From: Candidatus Staskawiczbacteria bacterium RIFCSPLOWO2_01_FULL_38_12b
GTDB lineage: Bacteria; Patescibacteriota; Minisyncoccia; Minisyncoccales; Staskawiczbacteraceae
Direction: 5' to 3'
DNA length: 51,471 bases
NCBI GenBank assembly: GCA_001820255.1
Contig: MHPA01000016.1
Span: forward strand, 7,288 to 58,758
Part shown: in pieces, positions 25,022-32,605 of the stretch
Position numbering within the stretch: position 1 is the stretch's first letter
How the letters are laid out: each line of letters begins with the position of its first letter
Translations under genes and position numbers: made by a program
The notes under the pieces: generated by a model
What the model saw: the letters and a program-made list of their open reading frames with translations, nothing else
The model's database searches: none
What the model was told of the DNA's origin: nothing

Positions 25022-25435
25022 TTGATGAGGGTTTCAGTTTCAAGAATAAAAATCGTAATATTTTGTAATGAAAAACTAGGATTAAAAACAGGTAATAAAG
25101 TCAAACAACAAGTTGATATCCCAAATTGGATTAAAGGTAACCTAGAATTTGAAAAAGCATGTATGCGAGGCTTAATGGATACTGATGGATGCGTTTTCCA
25201 TGAATGCCATAATATAAAAGGCAAAAAATATTGTTATCCAAGGCTTTCTTTTGTGACAGCCTCAATACCTTTACGAAATTCTGTTGTTGGAATCTTGCAA
25301 AAATTACATTTGAACCCCAAGATTAGAGGCACCAATCAAAGGTATGTACAAATAGAAGAAAAAGAAAAAATCAAAGAATATTTCAAGTTGATTGGAAGTA
25401 GTAATCCTAAACACTTGAATAAATTGAATTTTTGA
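25022..25435 (+). pseudogene. LAGLIDADG homing endonuclease, C-terminal fragment
   Basis: 137 codons with one LAGLIDADG-type helix (CMRGLMDTDGCVF, about residues 47-59, with the catalytic acidic Asp) followed by a strand and RLSFVTASIPLRNSVVGILQ, a layout typical of the second half of a LAGLIDADG enzyme. LGLKTGNKVKQQVDIPNWI before it is the usual inter-repeat region. The first repeat is missing and the frame starts right after a truncated element, so the gene was probably cut by that insertion or by deletion. It lies between two oppositely oriented tRNA-Ser genes; no intron or intein host is visible. Confidence 0.7.
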
Positions 25436-25454
25436 AGCATTATTAAACAAATTA

Positions 25455-25537
25455 GGAGGAGTCGCATAACGGTATTGCAAAGGATTGCTAATCCTTGCCC
25501 TTTCGGGGGCCTGTGGGTTCGATTCCCACCTCCTCCG
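25455..25537 (+). tRNA. tRNA-Ser(GCU), CCA not encoded
   Basis: Class II cloverleaf: acceptor GGAGGAG/CTCCTCC, anticodon loop TTGCTAA (GCU), variable arm CTTGCCCTTTCGGGGGCC and T-arm GTGGGTTCGATTCCCAC, discriminator G. The bases after it are CTT, so CCA must be added. Confidence 0.95.
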
Positions 25538-25576
25538 CTTTTGTAATTAATATCGAAGATTAACTCTTATTTAGAC

Positions 25577-26494
25577 ATGCATAACCAAAAAGGATTTATT
25601 AATGTTATATTGCTCATTATTGCAATCCTTGTTTTTTTGGGCGCAGGGACTTATATTGCCTTGTATCAAAAAATAATAAATCCGTTTCCGCTAAGGCCAA
25701 ATCCCATACCCGTAGTATGCACCCAGGAAGCAAAACAATGCCCCGATGGTTCGTACGTAAGCCGCACCGGCCCAAATTGCGATTTTGCATCGTGTCCGAC
25801 AATACATCCAACGCAAAATCCCAACGAAAAACAAATCTCTTTACAAGAAGGACAGCGGGAAGCATCGCTATTGATCCAAAAAATTTATTCTGACTACGTA
25901 ACGGGCCTTAATTATCCTGAATATCCGGTAGCAACGAATCAGGGCTATCCCATAACCTTGCATATTGGAGAAACCGCCAGCAATGGATGCACCATCACTT
26001 TGACACTTATTAAAATTAATGGAGACACTGCTGTATTTACAGAAAAAACAGATTTTAACAGAATTTGCCCGATATGCCTTGCAAAAAATACATTAATTAA
26101 CACGCCTGGCGGCACAATCCCTGTACAAAATTTGCAAGAAGGAATGGCAGTTTGGAGCGTTGATGAATTTGGAAATAAAATTTCTGCCATCATTACCAAA
26201 ACCTCAAAAACTCCCGTTCCAAAAGACCATCAGATGGTTCATATCATTCTTAAAGATAAACGGGAAATTTTTGCCTCGCCAGGGCATCCCGTTGGAGACG
26301 GCAGGATTTTCAACGACCTTTTTATTGGCGACTTGCTTGATGGAAGCCGCATCATAACTGCAGAAAAAACTTTGTACGATAAAAGTTACACCTACGACAT
26401 TTTACCCTCCGGGCCAACGGGATTTTACTTTGCCGGATACAATACTGCACCCGGCTCTGCCAACGGAATTCTTATAGACAACACGCTTCACTAA
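25577..26494 (+). CDS. Membrane-anchored protein with a Cys-rich motif and a C-terminal Hint domain
   Basis: 305 residues. One helix at about 8-30 (FINVILLIIAILVFLGAG) anchors it outside the membrane. A short Cys motif follows (CTQEAKQCPDGSYVSRTG, NCDFASCP). From about residue 172 there is a Hint (hedgehog/intein-type) domain: nucleophile Cys in CLAKNTLINTPGGTIPVQNL, an ASPGHPVGDGRIFNDLFIGD block with the conserved His, and TYDILPSGPTGFYFAGYN near the end. Such domains cleave the chain before the Cys. Little sequence follows the domain, so it probably releases or modifies the N-terminal part. It starts 39 bases after tRNA-Ser. Confidence 0.8.
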   Translation: MHNQKGFINVILLIIAILVFLGAGTYIALYQKIINPFPLRPNPIPVVCTQEAKQCPDGSYVSRTGPNCDFASCPTIHPTQNPNEKQISLQEGQREASLLIQKIYSDYVTGLNYPEYPVATNQGYPITLHIGETASNGCTITLTLIKINGDTAVFTEKTDFNRICPICLAKNTLINTPGGTIPVQNLQEGMAVWSVDEFGNKISAIITKTSKTPVPKDHQMVHIILKDKREIFASPGHPVGDGRIFNDLFIGDLLDGSRIITAEKTLYDKSYTYDILPSGPTGFYFAGYNTAPGSANGILIDNTLH

Positions 26495-26550
26495 GCGTAT
26501 AATGGAAACATAGCGAAAGGTCGCGGGAAAATAAATAATTTTAAAAAAAT

Positions 26551-26739
26551 ATGGCAGACGAACAAATAACAAAAGAAGAGGCAATGGCGCTGTGCTCATG
26601 CGGATCGGGAAAAATGTATGGTGTATGTTGTGGCATGATGAAACTCTGTTTTTGCGGATCAGGAAATCCGGTAGGACAATGCTGTATGGCAGACCCAAAA
26701 GCTCATGGAGTAGATGACGCAGATAAGCCTGCGATGTAA
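26551..26739 (+). CDS. Small SEC-C-motif protein (62 aa)
   Basis: Two SEC-C-like zinc motifs in tandem: CSCGSGKMYGVCC (about residues 16-28) and CFCGSGNPVGQCC (about 33-45). This CxCGSGx(n)CC motif is best known at the C-terminus of SecA, where it binds zinc and SecB or ribosomes, but it also occurs in small stand-alone proteins. The N-terminus (MADEQITKEEAMAL) is acidic. A good terminator follows. Function unknown. Confidence 0.85.
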   Translation: MADEQITKEEAMALCSCGSGKMYGVCCGMMKLCFCGSGNPVGQCCMADPKAHGVDDADKPAM

Positions 26740-26752
26740 TTTTTTAGACGAA

Positions 26753-26790
26753 AAAAAACACCGTCTGGCAACTGCCAGATGGTGTTTTTT
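26753..26790 (+). terminator. Intrinsic terminator after the SEC-C gene
   Basis: AAAAACACCGTCTGGC / GCCAGATGGTGTTTTTT arms with a short loop and T run, about 15 bases past the stop. The A run on the other side makes it potentially bidirectional. Confidence 0.9.
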
Positions 26791-26831
26791 ATTGAAAAAG
26801 TCTGAAAATTAATATACCATAATACATATAT

Positions 26832-26906
26832 GCCCTCATAGTTTAATGGACAGAATGCGAGCTTGCGGAGCTTGCGATGTAGGTTCGATTCCTACTGGGG
26901 GCACCA
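26832..26906 (+). tRNA. tRNA-Arg(GCG), CCA encoded
   Basis: Cloverleaf: acceptor GCCCTCA/TGGGGGC, anticodon stem CGAGC/GCTTG with loop TTGCGGA (GCG), T-arm GTAGGTTCGATTCCTAC, discriminator A and CCA at 26904-26906. A protein start codon follows five bases later. Confidence 0.93.
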
Positions 26907-26911
26907 AATTT

Positions 26912-27991
26912 ATGCGAACGCCACTTTCGGAAAAAAAACTCCAAGAACTCATTGAAAAAATTGAGCCCTTTAAGGTCGGTTTTGACGCAATTGGAGAACA
27001 CGTCATCATCACCGATGAAAATGCTAATATCCTTTACGCAAATAAAGGAGTAGAAGAGCAAACTGGATTTTCCATCCAAGAGATTATCGGAAAAACTCCC
27101 GCCGATGTATGGGGCGGCAAGATGCCAAAAGATTTTTATAAAACATTATGGCACACCATCAAAACAGAAAAAAAACCGTTTGTAGGGGAATTAAATAATG
27201 TAAAAAAAGACGGTACTAAGTACTGGCAAGAAATACATATTCATCCGATATTTAATCACGATGGTACGATAAAGTTTTTCATCGCCATAGAGCCTAATAT
27301 CACCGAAAGGAAGGAAAAAGAAAAATTCAAAGAAGAATTTATTTCTATTATTTCCCACCAATTAAAAAATCCCCTCACCGTGATGAAATGGACCCTGGAA
27401 ATATTAGCCAAGATAGAAGGAGCCACCTCAAGCGATCAAAAGAGAATAAAAGTAGTCCTTGAAAACACACAATCAATTATTGATTTGGTAAACGACCTCA
27501 CTATTATTTCAAAAATTGGCAAGATAGATACTCAAACCAACATTGACCTTTTTACGGTCATTAATTCAATCATTGAACAGGCCAAAGTAGCCAACCGCAA
27601 TACCGTCATTGAATTTAAAAAAGATATGGAGCCTTGCATCATAAAAAGCAATTCCACGCTTTCTTTTGAAGTATTTAAAAATCTTATTTTCAATGCCGCA
27701 GAATATTCAGATAAAGATCATGGAATAGTTAATATTCATTTGAAAAAAGAAAATGATTATTATCTTTTTTCCGTAGAAAATAACGGTATTGAAATTCCTA
27801 AAAATGAGCAAAGTAAGATATTTTCAAAATTTTTCCGCGCATCTAATGCATCCGACAGGAAAGAAAGCGGCACCGGATTGGGCCTGTTTATCGCAAAAAT
27901 GATATGCGACTATTTTGGGTGGCAAATTTCATTTAAAAGCCCGACTGACAAAGGCAATGGAGCGATTTTTCACCTAAAAATACCGATTTAG
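26912..27991 (+). CDS. PAS-domain histidine kinase, starting directly after tRNA-Arg
   Basis: The ATG at 26912 (MRTPLSEKKLQELIEKIEPF) is used because the open frame further upstream lies inside the tRNA. 359 residues: PAS domain (about 15-130, VIITDENANILYANKGVEE, NGKTP-like loop, ITERKEKE linker); HisKA with phosphoacceptor in ISIISHQLKNPLT (about residue 150); HATPase with N-box NLIFNAAEYSD, G-box GTGLGLFIAKMI. No membrane helix, so it senses something in the cytoplasm. No response regulator is adjacent. There is no room for a Shine-Dalgarno outside the tRNA, so the mRNA is probably leaderless after tRNA 3' processing. Confidence 0.9.
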   Translation: MRTPLSEKKLQELIEKIEPFKVGFDAIGEHVIITDENANILYANKGVEEQTGFSIQEIIGKTPADVWGGKMPKDFYKTLWHTIKTEKKPFVGELNNVKKDGTKYWQEIHIHPIFNHDGTIKFFIAIEPNITERKEKEKFKEEFISIISHQLKNPLTVMKWTLEILAKIEGATSSDQKRIKVVLENTQSIIDLVNDLTIISKIGKIDTQTNIDLFTVINSIIEQAKVANRNTVIEFKKDMEPCIIKSNSTLSFEVFKNLIFNAAEYSDKDHGIVNIHLKKENDYYLFSVENNGIEIPKNEQSKIFSKFFRASNASDRKESGTGLGLFIAKMICDYFGWQISFKSPTDKGNGAIFHLKIPI

Positions 27992-28303
27992 ATATTTTTA
28001 GTAAAAATATTGTTAAAAACTCCATAAAAATATGGGGTTTTTAGTTACTACTCCGTATTGTTAAACTTATCCACAGCCTCTACGACAAAAACAGAACTTG
28101 ATGTAAAAAAACTAAAAGAGTAAAATGTAAGTTGCATATAAAAAATAATTTGAAATTTAAAATTTGAATTTTTAAGTCAATTTGAAATGATTAAATGGTT
28201 TGATTTGCCGACATTTTCATTTGTGAAAATGTCGGCACCTACTTATTGAAAATTTTAATATTGGAAATTGAAAATTCAATTTTAAACAAAGTTTAAAATT
28301 GCC
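27992..28303. other. Spacer between the kinase and nrdA
   Basis: No gene is visible. It contains the kinase terminator, TTTGAAA-type heptamers (28150-28200), a GCCGACATTTTCA/TGAAAATGTCGGC hairpin near 28208-28237 and further ATTGAAA repeats before nrdA. No clear promoter motif was found. Confidence 0.5.
28015..28043 (+). terminator. Terminator of the PAS kinase gene
   Basis: AAAAACTCCATA / TATGGGGTTTTTA arms around AAAA, with a T run, 24 bases past the kinase stop. Confidence 0.8.
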
Positions 28304-31036
28304 ATGGAGCTTACCATTACAAAACGAGACGGTACCAAAGAATTATTCAATGCGGACAAGATAAATCGCTCTATTGAGCGCGCCGCCTTTGGCATGATAG
28401 ACCCCATCGCCAAAGTTACCCAGGTTGCCACCGATACCAAAGTTACACTCTATAACGGAATCACCAGTGAAGAGTTAGACCAAGCCACCATCAATGCGGC
28501 CGTACAAAACATAAAAGAAAACCCCGACTACGACAAAATTGCCACCCGATTGCTGTTAAAAACGGTTTATAAACACGTCTTGGGAGATTTTAGCGACAGC
28601 CAGGAGCAATTAAAAAAAATACACCAGGAATATTTTCCAAGCTACATTAAAAAGGGCGTGCAAGACGGAATTTTAGACCCACAGATGGAAAAAAACTTTG
28701 ATCTGGAACGCCTGGCAAATTTTTTGGATATTTTAAGAGATGAATTATTTATTTACTCAGGATTAGACGGATTGCTTCACCGCTATTCGGTAAAAGATAA
28801 AAATCAAAAACCGTTTGAAACCCCGCAATATTTTTTTATGAGAGTCGCCATGGGCCTTTCCTACAACGAAAAGGATCCAAACGAATGGGCGATAAAATTT
28901 TATGAAAAAATGTCCCAACATGAATATATCGCCGGCGGATCCACCAATATTTATTCCGGAACGGCCACTCCCTCCCTTTCCAACTGTTTTTTACTGGAAA
29001 TCCACGACGATATGTCGCATATCTCAAAATCAGTTGCCGATGTCATGTTGCTTTCAAAAGCTTCCGGAGGCATCGGCGCTTCCATTACCAAGCTAAGGGC
29101 TACCGGCTCGCCTTTATCTTCCAATAATACCACTTCGTCAGGGCCCACGCCTTTTGCAAAAATCATTGATACGGCAATCAGAGCCATTCAAAGAGGCGGA
29201 AAGAAAAAAGGCGCCCTGTGTTTTTATATGGAAAACTGGCACATTGATTTTCCTGATTTTGTCAACTGGAAGCAAAGCGCAGGCGACGATTACTTAAGAA
29301 TGAGGACTGCAGACACTGCGGTTTTTATTTCTGATGAATTCATGAAACGGGTGGAATCCAAAGCCGACTGGTATATGTTTGACCCCAAAGAAACCGCCGA
29401 TTTAAATGAACTGTACGGGATAGCATTTTCAAAAAGATACAACGAATATATAAAAATGGCCGAAGAAGGAAAATTACGAATGTGGAAAAAAGTTCCCGCC
29501 ACCGAACAATATCGACAAATTTTGGTGAGCCTGCAAACTACCTCGCACCCCTGGCTTACCTTTAAAGATTCTATTAATTTACGGGCGTTAAATAACAATA
29601 CTGGCACGATTCATATGTCAAATTTGTGCACGGAAATTTGCCTGCCCCAAGACAAAGACAATATTGCGGTATGCAACCTGGCTTCAATAAATATTGCTGC
29701 GCACTTAAAGAAAAAACAAATTGACTGGCAAAAATTAGAAGAATCAGCCAGGCTGGCGGTGCGCCAACTGGACAATTTAATAGATATCAATAAACTGCCC
29801 ATACCGGAAGCAAGGCGATCAGATAGTGAAAACCGGGCCATTGGCCTTGGGGTCATGGGTTTTTCCGACGCCATAGAGCAATTGGGAATTCCCTACGATA
29901 GCCCTCACGCTTATGATTTTACCGATAAAATTTTTGAATTCATCAGCCACATGGCCATTGACGAAAGCGCAAATTTGGCGCAAGAGCGCGGAAGTTACAA
30001 AAATTTTGCGGGATCAGGCTGGTCAAAGGGAATGGTTCCCGTTGACACTATGGAAATCCTAGAAAAAGAACGGGGAAGCGCCATTGACGTTGATAAAAAA
30101 TCAAAGCAAAATTGGCTGGATTGGGAAACTCTGCGAGGCAAAGTAAAAAAAGGCATAAGAAACGCCACCTTGATGGCAGTAGCTCCCAATGCTAATATCG
30201 GCTTGGTAGCCGGAACTACTCCAGGAATTGACCCGCGCTTTGCGCAAGTTTTTTCACGCAATAAAATTTCCGGAAAGTATTTGGACATCAACCACAACTT
30301 AGTTACCGAGTTAAAAAATATGAACCTATGGGATATGGTAAAAGACAAAATTATTGAATTGCAAGGGGATGTTTCTTCCATAGAAGAAATTCCGGCCCAT
30401 ATCCGGGACATTTACAAGACTTCGTTTTCTGTTTCGCCCTACGCCTTTATAGAGGTTGCCGCAAGAGCCCAAAAATGGGTTGACCAGGCCTTGAGCCGAA
30501 ATATGTATTTGGATGACCGAGATATCGACAAAACCATGGATATTTATTTTACCGGCTGGAAAAAGGGATTAAAGTCAACCTATTATTTACATATGAAGCC
30601 ACGCCACAGCGCCGAGCAAAGCACGGTGGCGGTCAACAAATCGGCCAAATTAGGTAAAATGGGATTTGCGGCGGCATTTAAAACCAAGGAAGAAGTCATT
30701 ATTACAGAAAACATTGAAGTAAAAATTATGGAAACTGCGGTTTTGCAAGACCCCGACCAAAGCGACGACCCTATCCAGGAAGAGGAAGTGATAGAAAATA
30801 AAGCGGCAGAAAGAATTATTGAAGCCGTGCCCGAAAAAGAGCCTTTTAACGTTGTCCAAAACAAGCCCGTTTCACATCAAATTTTCTCAAAGGTACAAAC
30901 ACAGCTTCCCAATCCGCAACAACTTCCCGCACAACAACCCGAACACTTCCAAACAAAGATAATTGATGGTAGGTTATATAAAATCCACATGCCATCGGAT
31001 CCGCAGGAAAACTTCACCTGCGACGGATGCCAATAG
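28304..31036 (+). CDS. nrdA: Class I ribonucleotide reductase large subunit NrdA
   Basis: 910 residues. Reduces ribonucleoside diphosphates to deoxy forms. An N-terminal ATP cone (TKRDGTKELFNADKINRSIE) suggests allosteric activity control. Active-site residues are in place: Cys228 (LSNCFLLE), the N440-C442-E444 set (NLCTEI), Cys457 (VCNLASIN), and a C-terminal thiol pair FTCDGCQ. The C-terminal 130 residues before the thiol pair are a long Pro/Glu-rich linker. The partner nrdB is 1.6 kb downstream, behind an inserted cassette that begins right after this gene; the last 35 bases of nrdA are duplicated at 31865. Confidence 0.97.
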   Translation: MELTITKRDGTKELFNADKINRSIERAAFGMIDPIAKVTQVATDTKVTLYNGITSEELDQATINAAVQNIKENPDYDKIATRLLLKTVYKHVLGDFSDSQEQLKKIHQEYFPSYIKKGVQDGILDPQMEKNFDLERLANFLDILRDELFIYSGLDGLLHRYSVKDKNQKPFETPQYFFMRVAMGLSYNEKDPNEWAIKFYEKMSQHEYIAGGSTNIYSGTATPSLSNCFLLEIHDDMSHISKSVADVMLLSKASGGIGASITKLRATGSPLSSNNTTSSGPTPFAKIIDTAIRAIQRGGKKKGALCFYMENWHIDFPDFVNWKQSAGDDYLRMRTADTAVFISDEFMKRVESKADWYMFDPKETADLNELYGIAFSKRYNEYIKMAEEGKLRMWKKVPATEQYRQILVSLQTTSHPWLTFKDSINLRALNNNTGTIHMSNLCTEICLPQDKDNIAVCNLASINIAAHLKKKQIDWQKLEESARLAVRQLDNLIDINKLPIPEARRSDSENRAIGLGVMGFSDAIEQLGIPYDSPHAYDFTDKIFEFISHMAIDESANLAQERGSYKNFAGSGWSKGMVPVDTMEILEKERGSAIDVDKKSKQNWLDWETLRGKVKKGIRNATLMAVAPNANIGLVAGTTPGIDPRFAQVFSRNKISGKYLDINHNLVTELKNMNLWDMVKDKIIELQGDVSSIEEIPAHIRDIYKTSFSVSPYAFIEVAARAQKWVDQALSRNMYLDDRDIDKTMDIYFTGWKKGLKSTYYLHMKPRHSAEQSTVAVNKSAKLGKMGFAAAFKTKEEVIITENIEVKIMETAVLQDPDQSDDPIQEEEVIENKAAERIIEAVPEKEPFNVVQNKPVSHQIFSKVQTQLPNPQQLPAQQPEHFQTKIIDGRLYKIHMPSDPQENFTCDGCQ

Positions 31037-31186
31037 GATGAAATTCCAAATTCAAATCACCAAATCCCAAATAAATTCTAATTTTTAAATTACTAAAATC
31101 TGAAGTGTTCGTCATTGCCGCAAAAACCGCAAGTTTGCGGCACAATCCAGTTTGACTTTCGTAGTAAAAAACACTACATTTAACCC
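31037..31186. other. Spacer with two small hairpins after nrdA
   Basis: No gene is visible. There is a GCCGCAAAAACCGCAAGTTTGCGGC hairpin near 31113 and GTAGTAAAAAACACTAC at 31161-31177. Neither has a strong T run. Confidence 0.4.
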
Positions 31187-31366
31187 ATGGACATCACATC
31201 CAGAAACCGCACTTAAGTCGCCGGCGGTCTGGCAATATTGGGCGGCTTGGAGCAAAAAGTTTGCGAGGCGTAGCCGTAGCTACAGCTCGCACACTTTTTG
31301 TGAAAACTGCCCAAGACTGACAAATCCGGCAAGACTTGGAGTGCGGTTTCTGGATGTGATGTCCAT
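31187..31366. mobile_element. Inverted-repeat element, copy H (180 bp)
   Basis: 27-base terminal arms (ATGGACATCACATCCAGAAA.. and complement), the longest in the window, with an inner hairpin GCGAGGCGTAGCCGTAGC / GCTACAGCTCGC and CAAAAAGT/ACTTTTTG arms. Its outer arms share no sequence with other copies, so membership rests on the layout and the CGTAGC..GCTAC tip. It ends at the base before the ATG of the 59-codon frame. Confidence 0.65.
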
Positions 31367-31546
31367 ATGCCAAAATTAACTCAACAAGTTACTAAAAAAG
31401 ACATCCAAGTAAAAATATCATATTCAGACAACAGAGTAATGGGGGGTTTAGAAAAAATGGAGTTTAATGTATGTAAAAAAATTGATGCGCTTATTTTAAA
31501 ATGCGAAAATTTCTTAAAAAGGCTCTCTATAAAATATAGAGATTAA
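31367..31546 (+). CDS. Small protein of unknown function (59 aa)
   Basis: ATG (MPKLTQQVTKKDIQVKISYS) to TAA, 59 residues, ending four bases before the coiled-coil gene. It is basic, with MEFNVCKKIDALILKCENFL forming a likely helix. Start-stop spacing and strand suggest a two-gene unit with the next gene. The start codon directly abuts element copy H. No known family is recognised. It could be translated through or be an antitoxin-like partner, but nothing shows this. Confidence 0.5.
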   Translation: MPKLTQQVTKKDIQVKISYSDNRVMGGLEKMEFNVCKKIDALILKCENFLKRLSIKYRD

Positions 31547-31550
31547 CACT

Positions 31551-31838
31551 ATGAAAAATAAAAAAATCACTATTGATGATTTAGCGTTGATGATGAAGAA
31601 GGGCTTTGATGGGGTTGACCGAAAGCTTGATATTCAGGATGAAAAAATATCGGAAATAAAAACAGAAATCAGGGCGCTTGATTTGAAATTCAGCCAGAAA
31701 ATGAATGAACTCACCACTACACTTGATAGATTTTTAAAAAGAATGACCGATATGGAAGATGAGTTTGCTATGATGAAAAACGATCTTAATAGAATGAAAA
31801 AAGTAATAAGGGAAAAATTAGGCGTAGATTTAACGTAA
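31551..31838 (+). CDS. Small coiled-coil protein
   Basis: 95 residues. After TIDDLALMMKKGFDGVDRKLD, nearly the whole chain is heptad-repeat helix (ISEIKTEIRALDLKFSQKMN, LDRFLKRMTDMEDEFAMMKN). Proteins of this type (a LAxMxxxGF head and a long coiled coil) recur in CPR genomes. A relative with the same head-plus-coil layout is encoded at 50123. No enzymatic motif. Probably an oligomeric adaptor; the function is unknown. Confidence 0.7.
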   Translation: MKNKKITIDDLALMMKKGFDGVDRKLDIQDEKISEIKTEIRALDLKFSQKMNELTTTLDRFLKRMTDMEDEFAMMKNDLNRMKKVIREKLGVDLT

Positions 31839-31864
31839 AGAATTTTTAATCCATAACCCACCGA

Positions 31865-31936
31865 ATCCGCAGGAAAACTTCACGCTTGCCCCGTAGTGAA
31901 ATTGCAGTTTCTACTACTGGGGTGCGACGGATGTCA
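31865..31936 (+). repeat. Duplicated nrdA 3' end with a hairpin inserted
   Basis: ATCCGCAGGAAAACTTCAC (31865-31883) and TGCGACGGATG (31923-31933) are identical to nrdA 30999-31017 and 31019-31029. Between them lie 39 extra bases that fold as a hairpin (CCCCGTAGTGAAA ... TTTCTACTACTGGGG). The copy is not part of a gene. Together with nrdA's own end it forms a direct repeat around an 850-base segment. Confidence 0.85.
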
Positions 31937-31991
31937 GTGATAAGTAATTGCAAATGCAAAAATCAAATTGTAAAATTACAATTAAAAATTT

Positions 31992-32522
31992 ATGTCAAAT
32001 AAAAAAGAAATAGTTGGTTTCATTAAAGAACAAATAAAACAGAATACTCCAAAATCTCAAATTGAAAATGAATTATCTTCAAAATATGAACGAAAAGAAT
32101 ACGAAAAAATCCTAAAAGATTTTCCCGAACCTTCGCTAAAAGAAAAATACAAGCTACTTAATAATACTCTTATTGCTTGTGTTAGTATTATGACATTGTT
32201 TAAGCTGCTAACAATCGTAGAAATTGGTTCAGAATTTGGAGTAATAGCAGTACTAATATTTCTTGTTATTGGATTACTGATACCGATATATTTGGTAATC
32301 TATTTATTACAGTATCGCAGAGGTGCCTATATTATTACTATTGCATTAACAGTGCTATCCTTGCGTAATTTTTTTGACGGGGTTGATGAAATATTTACAT
32401 CAGGCAATTGGCTATACATCGGAATATTTTTCTTTGGATTAATTTTAGTTATACTTTTAATCTTAATACCTGCGATTCTTTTGAAAAAGCTTTGGCCAAA
32501 ACAATTAGTAAAAAGTTTATAA
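31992..32522 (+). CDS. Four-helix membrane protein of unknown function
   Basis: 176 residues. The first 60 are soluble, basic and helical (MSNKKEIVGFIKEQIKQN, PKSQIENELSSKYERKEYEK), resembling small peptide segments found in front of membrane domains in CPR proteins. About four membrane helices follow (residues about 58-77, 84-107, 112-130, 141-165). No family recognised. It lies between the duplicated nrdA end and nrdB. Confidence 0.65.
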   Translation: MSNKKEIVGFIKEQIKQNTPKSQIENELSSKYERKEYEKILKDFPEPSLKEKYKLLNNTLIACVSIMTLFKLLTIVEIGSEFGVIAVLIFLVIGLLIPIYLVIYLLQYRRGAYIITIALTVLSLRNFFDGVDEIFTSGNWLYIGIFFFGLILVILLILIPAILLKKLWPKQLVKSL

Positions 32523-32605
32523 AAAAGTTGTATCGCTATTGAGAGGTAAAAGCACGAAACAACTTACTTCAGTACTGAATAGTTTTATTACCATTAATAA
32601 ATAAT

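Noticed and set aside
26846..26911. Upstream start of the histidine kinase
   Set aside because: The extra codons lie inside tRNA-Arg; the ATG at 26912 begins the protein-like sequence.
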